Source: UBA11663 sp049616325
Lineage (GTDB): Bacteria > Bacteroidota > Bacteroidia > Flavobacteriales_D > Sanyastnellaceae
DNA: 64,000 bases
Direction: 5' to 3'
Assembly: GCA_049616325.1 (NCBI GenBank)
Contig: JBMZHG010000009.1
Location: forward strand, 1 to 64,000
Shown: positions 31,758 to 40,639 of the stretch, piece by piece
How positions within the stretch are numbered: position 1 is the stretch's first letter
Layout: the number at the start of each line of letters is the position of its first letter
Notes under the pieces: generated by a model
What the model was told of the DNA's origin: nothing
The model's input: the letters and a program-made list of their open reading frames with translations, nothing else
Databases searched by the model: none
Made by a program: the position numbers and the translations under genes

Positions 31758-33548
31758 ATGAAGAACATCCGCAATTTCTGCATCATTGCCCACATCGACC
31801 ACGGCAAGAGCACCTTGGCCGACCGCCTGCTCCAAACGACGGGCACCATCTCGGATCGGGAATTGCAGGAACAAACGCTCGACGACATGGACCTCGAGCG
31901 CGAGCGTGGCATCACCATCAAGAGCCACGCCATTCAGATGAACTACAAGGGGAAGGACGGACAGGACTACGTTTTCAACCTGATCGACACCCCGGGCCAC
32001 GTTGATTTCAGCTACGAAGTTTCCCGTTCGATTGCTGCGTGCGAAGGCGCTCTGCTCATCGTCGACGCCACCCAAGGCATCGAAGCCCAAACCATCAGCA
32101 ACCTCTACCTCGCCCTCGAGCACGACCTCGAGATCATCCCTGTCTTGAACAAGATGGACCTCGACTCTGCCGACCCCGAAGTCGTGGGCGAGCAGATCGT
32201 CGACCTCATTGGGTGCGACATGGCGGACATTTTGCCGGCCTCAGGCAAAACAGGCATGGGCGTCGAGGCCATCCTCGAAGCCATTGTCGACCGCGTGCCT
32301 TCCCCCAATGGCGACCCACAAGCCCCATTGCAGGCCATGATTTTCGACTCGGTCTTCAACAGCTTCCGGGGAATCATTGCTTATTTCCGGGTGTTGAACG
32401 GGACCATCCACAAAGGCGACAAAGTCAAATTTGTGGCGACGGGAAAGGAATACGACGCCGACGAAATTGGCGTCCTCGGACTGGACCTCATCCCCAAGAA
32501 AACCCTTGCTTCAGGCGACGTTGGATACATCATTTCCGGCATCAAGAACGCCAAGGAAGTCAAGGTCGGGGACACCCTGACCACCAAAGAGAGACCCTGC
32601 TCCGAGGCTGTGAAGGGGTTTGAAGACGTCAAGCCCATGGTCTTCGCAGGGATTTACCCCGTCGACACAGAGGACTACGAAGAGCTTCGGGCTTCCATGG
32701 AAAAGCTGCAGCTGAACGACGCGTCGTTGGTGTTTGAGCCCGAGAGCTCGGCGGCGCTGGGGTTTGGGTTCCGCTGTGGGTTCCTCGGCATGCTCCACAT
32801 GGAAATCATCCAGGAGCGGCTTGAACGCGAGTTCAACATGACGGTCATCACCACCGTGCCCAACGTGGGTTACAAGGCCTTCACCAAGAAGGGTGAACTG
32901 CTCGAGATCATGAACCCGAGTGACCTTCCGGACGCCAACCACCTCGACTACGTGGAGGAGCCGTTCATCAAGGCCCAAATCATCACGAAAAGCGAGTACG
33001 TTGGGCCGGTCATGAGCCTCTGCATTGAGAAGCGCGGCATCCTGGCCAACCAAGTCTACCTCACCTCCGACCGCGTGGAATTGACCTTCAGCATGCCCCT
33101 TGGAGAAATCGTTTTTGACTTTTACGACAAATTGAAGACCATCTCTCGCGGGTACGCTTCGTTCGACTACTTCCCCGACGGCTACAAGCAGAGCAACTTG
33201 GTGAAGATGGACATCTTGCTCAACGGCGACCAAGTGGATGCGTTGAGCGCGCTCATCCACCGGGACCACGCCCACAACCTGGGCAAAAAAATCTGCATCA
33301 AGCTCAAGGAACTCATCCCACGGCAGCAATTCATGATCGCTCTGCAGGCCGCCATCGGCGCAAAAATCATCGCGAGAGAGACCATCTCCGCCGTGCGCAA
33401 GGACGTGACTGCCAAATGCTACGGCGGAGACATCACGCGAAAGCGAAAGCTGTTGGAAAAGCAGAAGAAGGGCAAGAAGCGCATGCGCCAAATCGGGACC
33501 GTCGAAGTGCCTCAATCGGCCTTCCTCGCGGTCCTCAAGCTGGACTGA
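31758..33548 (+). CDS. lepA: Elongation factor 4 (LepA)
   Basis: A ribosome-associated GTPase. The 596-residue sequence has the G-domain motifs AHIDHGKSTLADRL near residue 9, DTPGHVDF and NKMDL. The EF4-specific C-terminal domain is present, with FPDGYKQSNLVKMDILLNGDQVDALS and CYGGDITRKRKLLEKQKKGKKRM. The ATG at 31758 matches the family start MKNIRNFCIIAH; a TTG two codons earlier is unlikely. Its last 14 bases overlap the convergent rlmN gene. Confidence 0.96.
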   Translation: MKNIRNFCIIAHIDHGKSTLADRLLQTTGTISDRELQEQTLDDMDLERERGITIKSHAIQMNYKGKDGQDYVFNLIDTPGHVDFSYEVSRSIAACEGALLIVDATQGIEAQTISNLYLALEHDLEIIPVLNKMDLDSADPEVVGEQIVDLIGCDMADILPASGKTGMGVEAILEAIVDRVPSPNGDPQAPLQAMIFDSVFNSFRGIIAYFRVLNGTIHKGDKVKFVATGKEYDADEIGVLGLDLIPKKTLASGDVGYIISGIKNAKEVKVGDTLTTKERPCSEAVKGFEDVKPMVFAGIYPVDTEDYEELRASMEKLQLNDASLVFEPESSAALGFGFRCGFLGMLHMEIIQERLEREFNMTVITTVPNVGYKAFTKKGELLEIMNPSDLPDANHLDYVEEPFIKAQIITKSEYVGPVMSLCIEKRGILANQVYLTSDRVELTFSMPLGEIVFDFYDKLKTISRGYASFDYFPDGYKQSNLVKMDILLNGDQVDALSALIHRDHAHNLGKKICIKLKELIPRQQFMIALQAAIGAKIIARETISAVRKDVTAKCYGGDITRKRKLLEKQKKGKKRMRQIGTVEVPQSAFLAVLKLD

Positions 33549-34623
33549 CCTCCTTTCGTGGGGCCTCTTCTCCCGCCGCGTTTTTGTTGGCAAGTTGACC
33601 GCACGCCGCGTCAATGTCCTTGCCTCGCGAGCGCCGGACGTTGACGATGAGGTTTCGGTCTTCGAGCAGCGCCACGAAGTCGTTCAGGCGCTCCGGCGTG
33701 GTCTGCTGGAATTCCCCGTCGTCGATCGGGTTGTACTCAATCAAATTGATTTTGCACGGGATGTGTTTGCAGAACTGCGCCAACTCTCGGGCGTCTTCAA
33801 GGCCGTCGTTGAAGTCCTTGAAGACAATGAACTCAAACGTCGGGCGCGTGCCTGTCTTGTCCACAAAGTGCCGCAAAGCCTCCGCCAACACCGCGAGGTT
33901 GTTGGTCTCGTTGATGGCCATGATGTGGTTGCGCTTCGCGTCGTTCGCCGCGTGCAAGCTCAACGCCAAATTGAACTTGACCTCGTCGTCCCCGAGCCGC
34001 TTGATGGCCTTGGCAATGCCTGCGGTAGAAACCGTGATGCGCTTGGGGGACATGGCGAGGCCGGGAGTTCCCGTGATGCGCTCCACCGAATCGATCACGT
34101 TGCGGTAGTTGAGCAGCGGCTCGCCCATGCCCATGTACACGATGTTTGAAAGGCCTTTTCCGTGTTGTTGGTGGGCCAGCACGTTCAGCATTTCCACTTG
34201 GTCGTACATCTCCCCCGCCGTGAGGTTTTTCAGAAGCTTGAGGCGCCCGGTCGCACAAAATTTGCACGCCAAACTGCACCCCACCTGCGAACTGATGCAA
34301 GCCGTCAGGCGTTTGGTCGTGGGGATCAAGACGCCCTCGACCACGCGGTGCGCGTCGCCGTCAATTTGGAACGCGCACTTGACCGTGCCGTCCTTGCTGT
34401 GCTGGGCCTCGACTTGGTCAATCCGACCGAGGCTGAAGGACTCGGAAAGCTTCGCGCGAAGCCCCTTCCCCAACGAAGTCATCTCCTCAAACGATCCCGC
34501 GGCGTGGGTCCAAAGCCACTCCGACACCTGCTTGGTGCGAAACGGCTTTTCGCCCATTTCCACCAAGGCGGCAGTCAATTCTTCGTTGGAGAGGCTTCGG
34601 ATGTCCGGAAGGGCTTGGGCCAT
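33535..34623 (-). CDS. rlmN: Dual-specificity RNA methyltransferase RlmN
   Basis: A radical-SAM enzyme that methylates C2 of adenosine 2503 in 23S rRNA, and of a tRNA adenosine. The cluster-binding motif is CSLACKFC (Cys116, 120, 123). The GMGEPLLN block and the C-terminal RRSRGKDIDAACGQL segment, with the methyl-carrying Cys, are present. The 362-residue length is normal. A perfect TATCTTTG box ends five bases before the ATG. The C-terminus overlaps the end of lepA by 14 bases. Confidence 0.95.
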   Translation of the reverse strand: MAQALPDIRSLSNEELTAALVEMGEKPFRTKQVSEWLWTHAAGSFEEMTSLGKGLRAKLSESFSLGRIDQVEAQHSKDGTVKCAFQIDGDAHRVVEGVLIPTTKRLTACISSQVGCSLACKFCATGRLKLLKNLTAGEMYDQVEMLNVLAHQQHGKGLSNIVYMGMGEPLLNYRNVIDSVERITGTPGLAMSPKRITVSTAGIAKAIKRLGDDEVKFNLALSLHAANDAKRNHIMAINETNNLAVLAEALRHFVDKTGTRPTFEFIVFKDFNDGLEDARELAQFCKHIPCKINLIEYNPIDDGEFQQTTPERLNDFVALLEDRNLIVNVRRSRGKDIDAACGQLANKNAAGEEAPRKEVSPA

Positions 34624-34628
34624 GGGGG

Positions 34629-34636
34629 CAAAGATA
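34629..34636 (-). promoter_or_regulatory. -7 box TATCTTTG of rlmN
   Basis: A perfect TAnnTTTG box five bases before the rlmN ATG. Confidence 0.65.
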
Positions 34637-34669
34637 GCTCCGAGGACACGCCGCCGGGCCGGGACCTCC

Positions 34670-35410
34670 TCACCCCGTCATCAGCAAGGAGAGCCGTTGT
34701 TTGAGGGCTTCGCGCTTTCGCACCGCCATGGGGATCACATCGCCGGTGTCAAGCACCACGGTGTTGTCTCGGTAGTTGCACGTTGAAACGCGTTCGAGTT
34801 GCACGAGGTGGCTGTTGTGAGCACGGAAAAACATCTCGTTGTTCAACATCTCCTCGACCCGTTTGAGGTTTTTGCTCATCGTAATGCGCTTGCCCCCAGC
34901 CAAATGCAGGGTCGTGTAACTGCCCTCTGCTTCCACGTGAACAATGTCCCTGTGACGAACGAAATGCCTCTTGCCTGAGGTGAGGATCTCCAAGCGCCGC
35001 GTCGCCGGAGAAAGCGCCCCTTGGCCCGGCGTGCGGTGATGGTAAAAGTGCATGAGGATTCGACGAGCGCACGCCTGCAGATCCTCCCGGTCAATGGGTT
35101 TGAGGAGGTAATCAAACGCACGGGTGCGGAGGGCTTCCACCGCGTACCGGTCAAAGGCCGTGGTGAAGACCAAATAGAAATCCCGGTCCGCAAGCGCGTC
35201 CATCAAGTCAAGCCCCGAGGTGTGGGGCATGTGGATGTCCATGAACACCACGTCGGGCGCCAATTCCCGAATGAGCCGTTCCGCCTCTTTGGCGCTCGCG
35301 GCCGTTTGCATCACGTTGATGGACGGACAGGTGCGTTCGATTTGGCGGCAAAGGAGGTTCCGGCAGTGCGGCTCGTCATCCACCACGAGGGCGTGCAGTT
35401 GTCGAAGCAT
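34670..35410 (-). CDS. LytTR-family response regulator
   Basis: A 246-residue regulator with a receiver domain at residues 1-120 (DDEP acidic pocket; phospho-acceptor Asp58 in FMDIHMP; conserved Thr and Lys in FTTAFD and LLKPI) and a C-terminal LytTR DNA-binding domain (IVHVEAEGSYTTLHLAGGKRITMSKNLKRVEE). No sensor kinase is adjacent, so it is an orphan in this window. The ATG at 35410 is preferred to a TTG two codons upstream. A perfect 10-bp inverted repeat and phased CGTT repeats lie just upstream and may be its own operator. Confidence 0.92.
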   Translation of the reverse strand: MLRQLHALVVDDEPHCRNLLCRQIERTCPSINVMQTAASAKEAERLIRELAPDVVFMDIHMPHTSGLDLMDALADRDFYLVFTTAFDRYAVEALRTRAFDYLLKPIDREDLQACARRILMHFYHHRTPGQGALSPATRRLEILTSGKRHFVRHRDIVHVEAEGSYTTLHLAGGKRITMSKNLKRVEEMLNNEMFFRAHNSHLVQLERVSTCNYRDNTVVLDTGDVIPMAVRKREALKQRLSLLMTG

Positions 35411-35415
35411 GATCA

Positions 35416-35449
35416 ATGGTTTTCACCCAAGAAACCCGATGAAAACCAT
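35416..35449. promoter_or_regulatory. 10-bp inverted repeat before the LytTR gene
   Basis: ATGGTTTTCA at 35416-35425 and its exact complement TGAAAACCAT at 35440-35449 are separated by 14 bases, directly upstream of the regulator's ATG. It may be an operator or a leader hairpin. Confidence 0.45.
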
Positions 35450-35472
35450 GCCCCCGAAGCGCTGTTTACAAG

Positions 35473-35497
35473 CGTTGACGATTCGTTTGTAATCGTT
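35473..35497. promoter_or_regulatory. Three phased CGTT repeats upstream of the LytTR gene
   Basis: CGTT occurs at 35473, 35484 and 35494, spaced 11 and 10 bases apart, which is about one helical turn. LytTR regulators usually bind direct repeats containing GTT. This is suggestive only. Confidence 0.3.
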
Positions 35498-35531
35498 GCT
35501 ATTTATGTGAAGTCCCTGGCCTGGCAAGGAG

Positions 35532-36689
35532 TTAAACCAAGGCCCGCGCCAGGTCAATCACCCGGAACACGTCTCCGGGAAGGTTCCGCTTTTTGTCCTT
35601 GGCCTTGTCGTAACCGGTGCGAACAACGACCAAGTCGAGGGCAGGAATGCTGATCACCATTTGGCCCCGCAAGCCCTCCATGAGAGAGAAAGGCAACCCG
35701 TCGTCCGTCTCTCCCAGCCAAATCTGGTAGCCATAGTAGGTCGTGGACACCTCGTCGGTCAAGGCATTCACAGGAGTGATCATGCGCGTCACGTAATCCT
35801 TGGGAAGCAGTTGTTCCCCCTTCCACGCGCCGCTGTCCAAGAGCATCTGGCCGAAGCGCGCGTAATCCCGCGTGGTGGCGTAATACTGGGCGAACGCACG
35901 TTCCACCGCGTCTGAGAGGTCGCTGTCCAAGCCCCAACACGCGTCGTGCTCTGAGCCCATTTGCTCCCAAAGCCCGTTCGCAATGTCTTGGCTGAGGTTG
36001 CCTTCGCGCACCGCATCAAGGATTTCCGCAAGCAGCATCGTGTTGCCTCCTTGGTAGTAAAAGACGGTTCCCGGGATGCCGTCCACGCGGTAAGGCTCGA
36101 GAAGCGTGCGGTTGTCGTCGCGGTAGTACGCCTTGGCTTGGAAGCCAAACGGGTCTTTGTAATCCTCCCCAAACGGGATGTTGCTCCGCATTTGGAGGAG
36201 TTCCTGGACCGTGAGCAAAGCGTTGTCTCCTTCTGCGAAACGGGGAAGGTAGGTGGAGACGGGAGCCTGTTCGTCGATCAAGCCCTGTTGCACTGCCAAC
36301 CCGACGGCCATGGCCGTGATGGATTTCACCATCGAAAACGAGTTGGTCCGCGTCGTGGCGTCGTGTCCGCGCAGGTAGGTTTCGTACACGAGGCTGTCGT
36401 GCTGGATGACGAGGAAGCTGGCCGTCTTGCTGTCCTCGAGCCACGAATGGCCGGCTTCGTCGAGTTCGACCTGTCCCCAGAGCGGTCCCTCCGGCCACGG
36501 TTGGGGGTCGGAAGAAGCGGGGATGGTGCGCACGTGATCTCGGAAAGGAAGGTCGTCGATCTGAGCATTTTCCCACCCGCGCAACCACGTTTCTCGAATG
36601 CCGCCCCACAGGTAACCGTAGTTGGTGAGGTAGGACAAAATCACGGCAGCCACCAAGGCCACTCCCAGCGCGCGAAGAATCGTTTTCAT
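35532..36689 (-). CDS. Serine hydrolase (class C beta-lactamase fold)
   Basis: A 385-residue protein with an N-terminal hydrophobic anchor (MKTILRALGVALVAAVILSYL) and a beta-lactamase/penicillin-binding fold. The catalytic SxxK is SMVK in TNSFSMVKSITAMAVGLAVQQG. A Tyr-containing second motif is likely in the YYQGGN segment. These enzymes act as periplasmic esterases, amidases or DD-peptidases; the substrate cannot be predicted. The frame extends upstream, but the ATG at 36689 gives the membrane anchor. It is the last of three minus-strand genes after lipB, 52 bases away. Confidence 0.88.
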   Translation of the reverse strand: MKTILRALGVALVAAVILSYLTNYGYLWGGIRETWLRGWENAQIDDLPFRDHVRTIPASSDPQPWPEGPLWGQVELDEAGHSWLEDSKTASFLVIQHDSLVYETYLRGHDATTRTNSFSMVKSITAMAVGLAVQQGLIDEQAPVSTYLPRFAEGDNALLTVQELLQMRSNIPFGEDYKDPFGFQAKAYYRDDNRTLLEPYRVDGIPGTVFYYQGGNTMLLAEILDAVREGNLSQDIANGLWEQMGSEHDACWGLDSDLSDAVERAFAQYYATTRDYARFGQMLLDSGAWKGEQLLPKDYVTRMITPVNALTDEVSTTYYGYQIWLGETDDGLPFSLMEGLRGQMVISIPALDLVVVRTGYDKAKDKKRNLPGDVFRVIDLARALV

Positions 36690-36741
36690 GAAATTCGAAT
36701 CAGATGTAAGGTGCAAGTTCGTCAGAAAGGCCTGCCGGCAA

Positions 36742-37482
36742 TTAAAGCGCAACCGGTTCCCACTCAAAAAGTTCAGCGAGGTGGCGTGTCATGTGGGCCT
36801 TGACCTCCTCGAGGTCGACGGGGCCGCCTGTTTCGCGGGCAAGCGAGGTGACGCCTCGGTCGGCAATGCCGCACGGCACGATGAGGTTGAAGAAATCGAG
36901 GTCCGTGTTGACGTTCAGGGCGAGCCCATGCATGGTCACCCACCGGCTGCACTTGACGCCAAACGCGCAGATTTTTCGTGCCGAGGCACCCGCTTCAGGT
37001 TCAATCCACACGCCGGTAAGGCCCTCGATTCGGCCGGCAACGATGCCGTACTCCGCGCACGTCCGGATCACCGCCTCTTCGAGGAAGCGGAGGTATTTGT
37101 GGATGTCCGTGAAAAACTGGTCGAGATCGAGAATGGGGTAGCCGACGAGCTGGCCCGGACCGTGGTAGGTGATGTCGCCGCCGCGGTTGATGGGGTAGTA
37201 CTGCACGCCCAGTTCAGCAAGGCGGTCCGGGGGCGCCACCACATTGGCCGCCGCCCCGCTCTTGCCCAAGGTCAAAACGTGGGGGTGCTCCACCCAGTAC
37301 ATGTGCGAGAGTGGGAGGGCCAGGTCGGGGTGGCCGTCAGGTCCGGGGTCGGTGGTGGAAAGGCCGGCGTTGCGGCGTGCGATTTTGGCCTTCACCATGC
37401 CTTGAAAGACCTCCTCTTGGAAGTCCCAGCAAGGCTTGTAGTCCATGCGACCGAGGTCGCGCACCTCGACCCGTCGCGTCAT
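36742..37482 (-). CDS. lipB: Octanoyltransferase LipB
   Basis: Transfers octanoate from acyl-carrier protein to the lipoyl domains of target enzymes, the first step of lipoate synthesis. The 246-residue sequence has NRGGDITYHGPGQLVGYPI, the lysine of KICAFGVKCSRWVTMHGLALNV and the catalytic Cys in IVPCGI. The start overlaps the stop of the isomerase gene upstream (ATGA), so the two are coupled. LipA is not in the window. Confidence 0.95.
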   Translation of the reverse strand: MTRRVEVRDLGRMDYKPCWDFQEEVFQGMVKAKIARRNAGLSTTDPGPDGHPDLALPLSHMYWVEHPHVLTLGKSGAAANVVAPPDRLAELGVQYYPINRGGDITYHGPGQLVGYPILDLDQFFTDIHKYLRFLEEAVIRTCAEYGIVAGRIEGLTGVWIEPEAGASARKICAFGVKCSRWVTMHGLALNVNTDLDFFNLIVPCGIADRGVTSLARETGGPVDLEEVKAHMTRHLAELFEWEPVAL

Positions 37483-38483
37483 TCGTGCTTGGCGAGGGTG
37501 TTCTTCAGGTGGTCGATGAAGCGGATGTCCACGGGGTCAAACCCGCCGCGCTCGGCCAGTACGAGTGACATCCAATCGCCCACCCAAACCGCATCCAGAA
37601 GCCTTGCCCAAGGCGTGCCGCCGTCCGGCTCGACCACCACCACGTCGGCGCCCTGCTCCTGGAAGACTTCAGACGTGATGTCCATGCGCAGCGACGTTCG
37701 GACGTGGTCGTCAGGCGTGCGCACCAAGACCGCCACGCACTGCTCGTCGCCGGTCTCCCAGCCCACGAGCTCGTTGTGGTTCATCTCGGGAAAGACCTCG
37801 ACGTTGGCCAGAAGCTTGCTGTTTTCGTTGAGTTGTTGGCGCCACCGCGTGAGCAAGCCCCGCATCGGCGTGTCGGCGTAGAGGTAGATGTTCTTCCCCT
37901 CCACCGCCAAAGCCAAACTCTCGCCACGCTCCGCCGCCGACGCGCCGTCCAATCCCGCCACCGCGGCTTGAATGTCCGCCCAGTCGCCGTCCGTCACGAG
38001 TCCGAAGGCGTTCATCAAGGCGCAGAGCCCGAGGAAGGAACGGCCAAACTGAGATCGCGGTGGGTTGCCGCCCGGCATGATCACCGTCGGCCAGCCTCCC
38101 TTCTCGGCACGCGTACCCAAGGTCCCGCCCGACGTCACCGCTGCGAGGTCACAACCGCGCTTCTCCGCTTCGTCCAGGGCCGCGAGCGTCTCCTCGGTGT
38201 TCCCCGAATAGCTCGACGCCACGACCAAGCACCCCTCGCCAACCCAGCCCGGGAGAACTTGGTCAGAAACCGCGGCGAACGGCACGGGACACGTCGCGCG
38301 CAACATGTCCGCCAGGACGGCGGCGCCAATGCCGCTTCCCCCCATGCCCAAAACGGCAACACCGCGAAAGGCCACGCCTTCCGCCGGAGGTCGGGAAACA
38401 GGAACGGTCAGGGCGGCCGCCATTTGGGCCCCCAAATCCGAAATCAGCCGGCGCATGTCCGGCGCATCGTTGTGCTCTGCCAT
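37479..38483 (-). CDS. Bifunctional phosphoglucose/phosphomannose isomerase
   Basis: A 334-residue SIS-domain protein. Conserved features are LGMGGSGIGAAVLADML near residue 45, SSYSGNTEETLAAL and the NHNELVGWE segment, which matches the bifunctional isomerase family rather than classical Pgi. It would interconvert glucose-6-P, fructose-6-P and mannose-6-P. The ATG at 38483 follows a GACCTTTG box by four bases and gives the normal family N-terminus; the longer frame reads into the receptor gene. It is translationally coupled to lipB. Confidence 0.88.
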   Translation of the reverse strand: MAEHNDAPDMRRLISDLGAQMAAALTVPVSRPPAEGVAFRGVAVLGMGGSGIGAAVLADMLRATCPVPFAAVSDQVLPGWVGEGCLVVASSYSGNTEETLAALDEAEKRGCDLAAVTSGGTLGTRAEKGGWPTVIMPGGNPPRSQFGRSFLGLCALMNAFGLVTDGDWADIQAAVAGLDGASAAERGESLALAVEGKNIYLYADTPMRGLLTRWRQQLNENSKLLANVEVFPEMNHNELVGWETGDEQCVAVLVRTPDDHVRTSLRMDITSEVFQEQGADVVVVEPDGGTPWARLLDAVWVGDWMSLVLAERGGFDPVDIRFIDHLKNTLAKHE

Positions 38484-38487
38484 GACC

Positions 38488-38495
38488 CAAAGGTC
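38488..38495 (-). promoter_or_regulatory. -7-like box GACCTTTG of the isomerase gene
   Basis: One mismatch to TAnnTTTG, ending four bases before the ATG at 38483. Confidence 0.4.
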
Positions 38496-38503
38496 GGGCA
38501 GAC

Positions 38504-40564
38504 TCAGTTCATCTGGTACGCAAATCCGAGGCGCACCCATCGGCCCGGCTGTGCGACGTTGCCGAGGTCCACGTACATGCGGTCCAACGCGTTGTCGACG
38601 CGCAGGTAAGAGCGCAATTGGTTGTCCAAGAACATGCGGCTCACAGTGCACGAAACCAGCGAAAACGGCTCGTACTCGACCTCTTGACCCGTCTCGCCAC
38701 TCACGTAACCGCCCAATCGATCCTGGTGGCTCCACCGAACGTCGAGCCGCACCTCGCCGGGCACCACGACGCCTACGGAGGCATCCGCTTTGGTCTTCAG
38801 CCCGTCCAGCACGTAGTTGCTCTCATAGCCAGCGCTCGACTCGCTCGCCTCCATCGTGGTGAAGCCCAAACGCGCGTAACGCACCTGCCAATCCCCACTC
38901 AGGTTTGTTTTGGGCGTCACATTCAGCACCGTCTCAAGCCCGGTGAAGGTGACCTCACGCAGGTTGATCGCATACGTCGTTTGGCTGCCGTTGGGACGGG
39001 CCCAGTCAATCAAGTCGTGGCCCTGACGCCGGAACAACGCTTGCTCGAACTGAATGCCGTACACGCCGTTGGGCGACAGGGCCAAGCGCACGCCCGTTTC
39101 CAGGTGGTCCGCCCATTCGGATTGCAGGTCGCGGCTTCCCACCGCCCCCCCGAGCGTGTAGTACAAATCGGTGTAAGACGGGTGGCGCACCGAACGGTTC
39201 GCAGACGCAAACAAGATGGACGACCCGTCTCCGGACATGTCAAGGGCGAGTTCAGCACCCGGCACAAAACGCGTCCCAAACATCGAATTCACATTCCAAG
39301 CCGCCGTCGCGGACAGGGCAAAGGGACCCAATTCAGCGCGGTGACCGACCGCCAAGTCCGTGTTGAACCGAACGTCGCCACGCAAATACACGCCGTCGGC
39401 ATCGCCAAGGCTGTCCACCCCGAGAAGGTTGCTTTTGATGAATTCGCGTCGTGTGTCAGCGGACACGAAGGTCTCGCCCAGCACAGAGCTGTACCGGAAA
39501 CGGTCGCGCATGCCCGTCGTGTGGCTGATGTGGTTGTTGGGTGCGTTGTACCAACTCGCGGCCGTGTCCGAACCAAACACCAAAAACCCGTCGTCCGTCC
39601 GCACGTAGTAATCCTCGTGCTCCCGGTACAGGTGAAATTCGTCGTCGTGCGTCCGGTGGTACACCGCCGCGTCGTATTCCAAGTTCCCCCACGCCTTGGT
39701 GTAGCGCGCTTGCGCTTGAAGGGTCCGCGTCTCCTCGTACTGGTAAGGGAATGCAGAGGTGTAGAAGTTGAGGGCCCCAAACGCCTTGCCAGCGTAACCC
39801 ACACTGGTCCGCAACGACCCCCACTCGCCGGCCACCCACCCGGAGTACCGGGCACGTAGAATCGACGCGTCCGTGTTGGTGCCCTTTCCGAGGGTGCCGT
39901 TCGTTCGGGTTCGGCTGACGGCGATGCGGTGGCGAGCAACCGTGCCCGTCGCCGAAGAAAGTTCCGTGCCAAAATCCGCTGTAATCTTGTCTCTCAACCA
40001 TCCGTTCTGTCCCGTTTCTATCACGAAAAGGGTGCCGTCCTTGGTTGAGGGTCCTGCGGTAAGGGCCACCGCACCGGTCATGGCGCCGGCACCAAGCGCG
40101 TTCGAGGCACCGCCTCGGAACACCTCAACCCGCGAAATGTCCTCGGGGTCCACGGGCAAGTCCATCAAGTGGTGGCCCGTGTGTGGCGCGCTCCACCGCA
40201 CCCCATCAACCCACAGCGCCGTCTGTTCGAAAGTGCCCCCCCGAACACTCAAGTCGGTCTGAATGCCGACCGCCCCTCGAGATCGAACGTCGATTCCGGG
40301 CACCGCTTCGAGCACGTCCGCCAGGGACGGAGCCCCCGTCAACGCCACTTCCTCGGCATTCAAGACCGCCAAGGCACGTGGGGCGAGGGCGGGCGTGACG
40401 CCCGAGAAATTCCCGGTCACCGCGGCCGGCTTCAGGGCTGTGGTGTCGGCAGTAAGGCTTGGGGTTTGAGCGACGGTGGGCGCAACCACGGCGAAGCTTG
40501 CAACGAGCGCCGCGAAGAGCGCGTATCGGGAGAAGGTCATGACCATGCGTTTCGTCCGCCGCAT
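38504..40564 (-). CDS. TonB-dependent outer-membrane receptor
   Basis: The 686-residue receptor has a signal peptide after a short basic start and a plug domain at about residues 60-190 (PSLADVLEAVPGIDVRSRGAVGIQTDLSVRGGTFEQTALWVDG...DISRVEVFRGGASNALGAGAMTGAVAL). A barrel rich in aromatic and Asp-rich loops follows. There is no SusD partner and no N-terminal carboxypeptidase-like domain, so it is closer to the cobalamin/siderophore receptor type than to SusC. The substrate is unknown. It is divergent from lysS, with a perfect TAGGTTTG box upstream. In-frame ATGs at residues 7 and 9 are also possible starts. Confidence 0.9.
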   Translation of the reverse strand: MRRTKRMVMTFSRYALFAALVASFAVVAPTVAQTPSLTADTTALKPAAVTGNFSGVTPALAPRALAVLNAEEVALTGAPSLADVLEAVPGIDVRSRGAVGIQTDLSVRGGTFEQTALWVDGVRWSAPHTGHHLMDLPVDPEDISRVEVFRGGASNALGAGAMTGAVALTAGPSTKDGTLFVIETGQNGWLRDKITADFGTELSSATGTVARHRIAVSRTRTNGTLGKGTNTDASILRARYSGWVAGEWGSLRTSVGYAGKAFGALNFYTSAFPYQYEETRTLQAQARYTKAWGNLEYDAAVYHRTHDDEFHLYREHEDYYVRTDDGFLVFGSDTAASWYNAPNNHISHTTGMRDRFRYSSVLGETFVSADTRREFIKSNLLGVDSLGDADGVYLRGDVRFNTDLAVGHRAELGPFALSATAAWNVNSMFGTRFVPGAELALDMSGDGSSILFASANRSVRHPSYTDLYYTLGGAVGSRDLQSEWADHLETGVRLALSPNGVYGIQFEQALFRRQGHDLIDWARPNGSQTTYAINLREVTFTGLETVLNVTPKTNLSGDWQVRYARLGFTTMEASESSAGYESNYVLDGLKTKADASVGVVVPGEVRLDVRWSHQDRLGGYVSGETGQEVEYEPFSLVSCTVSRMFLDNQLRSYLRVDNALDRMYVDLGNVAQPGRWVRLGFAYQMN

Positions 40565-40583
40565 TCATCGCACACGGACGCTC

Positions 40584-40591
40584 CAAACCTA
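40584..40591 (-). promoter_or_regulatory. -7 box TAGGTTTG of the TonB-dependent receptor gene
   Basis: A perfect TAnnTTTG box 19 bases before the ATG at 40564, implying a short leader. Confidence 0.6.
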
Positions 40592-40606
40592 CAACGACTG
40601 TGGGGT

Positions 40607-40634
40607 TTTGGCACAAGCTCCCTGCGTACCTTTG
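40607..40634 (+). promoter_or_regulatory. Promoter of lysS: TTTG then TACCTTTG
   Basis: TTTG at 40607-40610 and TACCTTTG at 40627-40634 are separated by 16 bases, close to the Bacteroidota consensus. The second box ends five bases before the lysS ATG. Confidence 0.7.
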
Positions 40635-40639
40635 AACAC

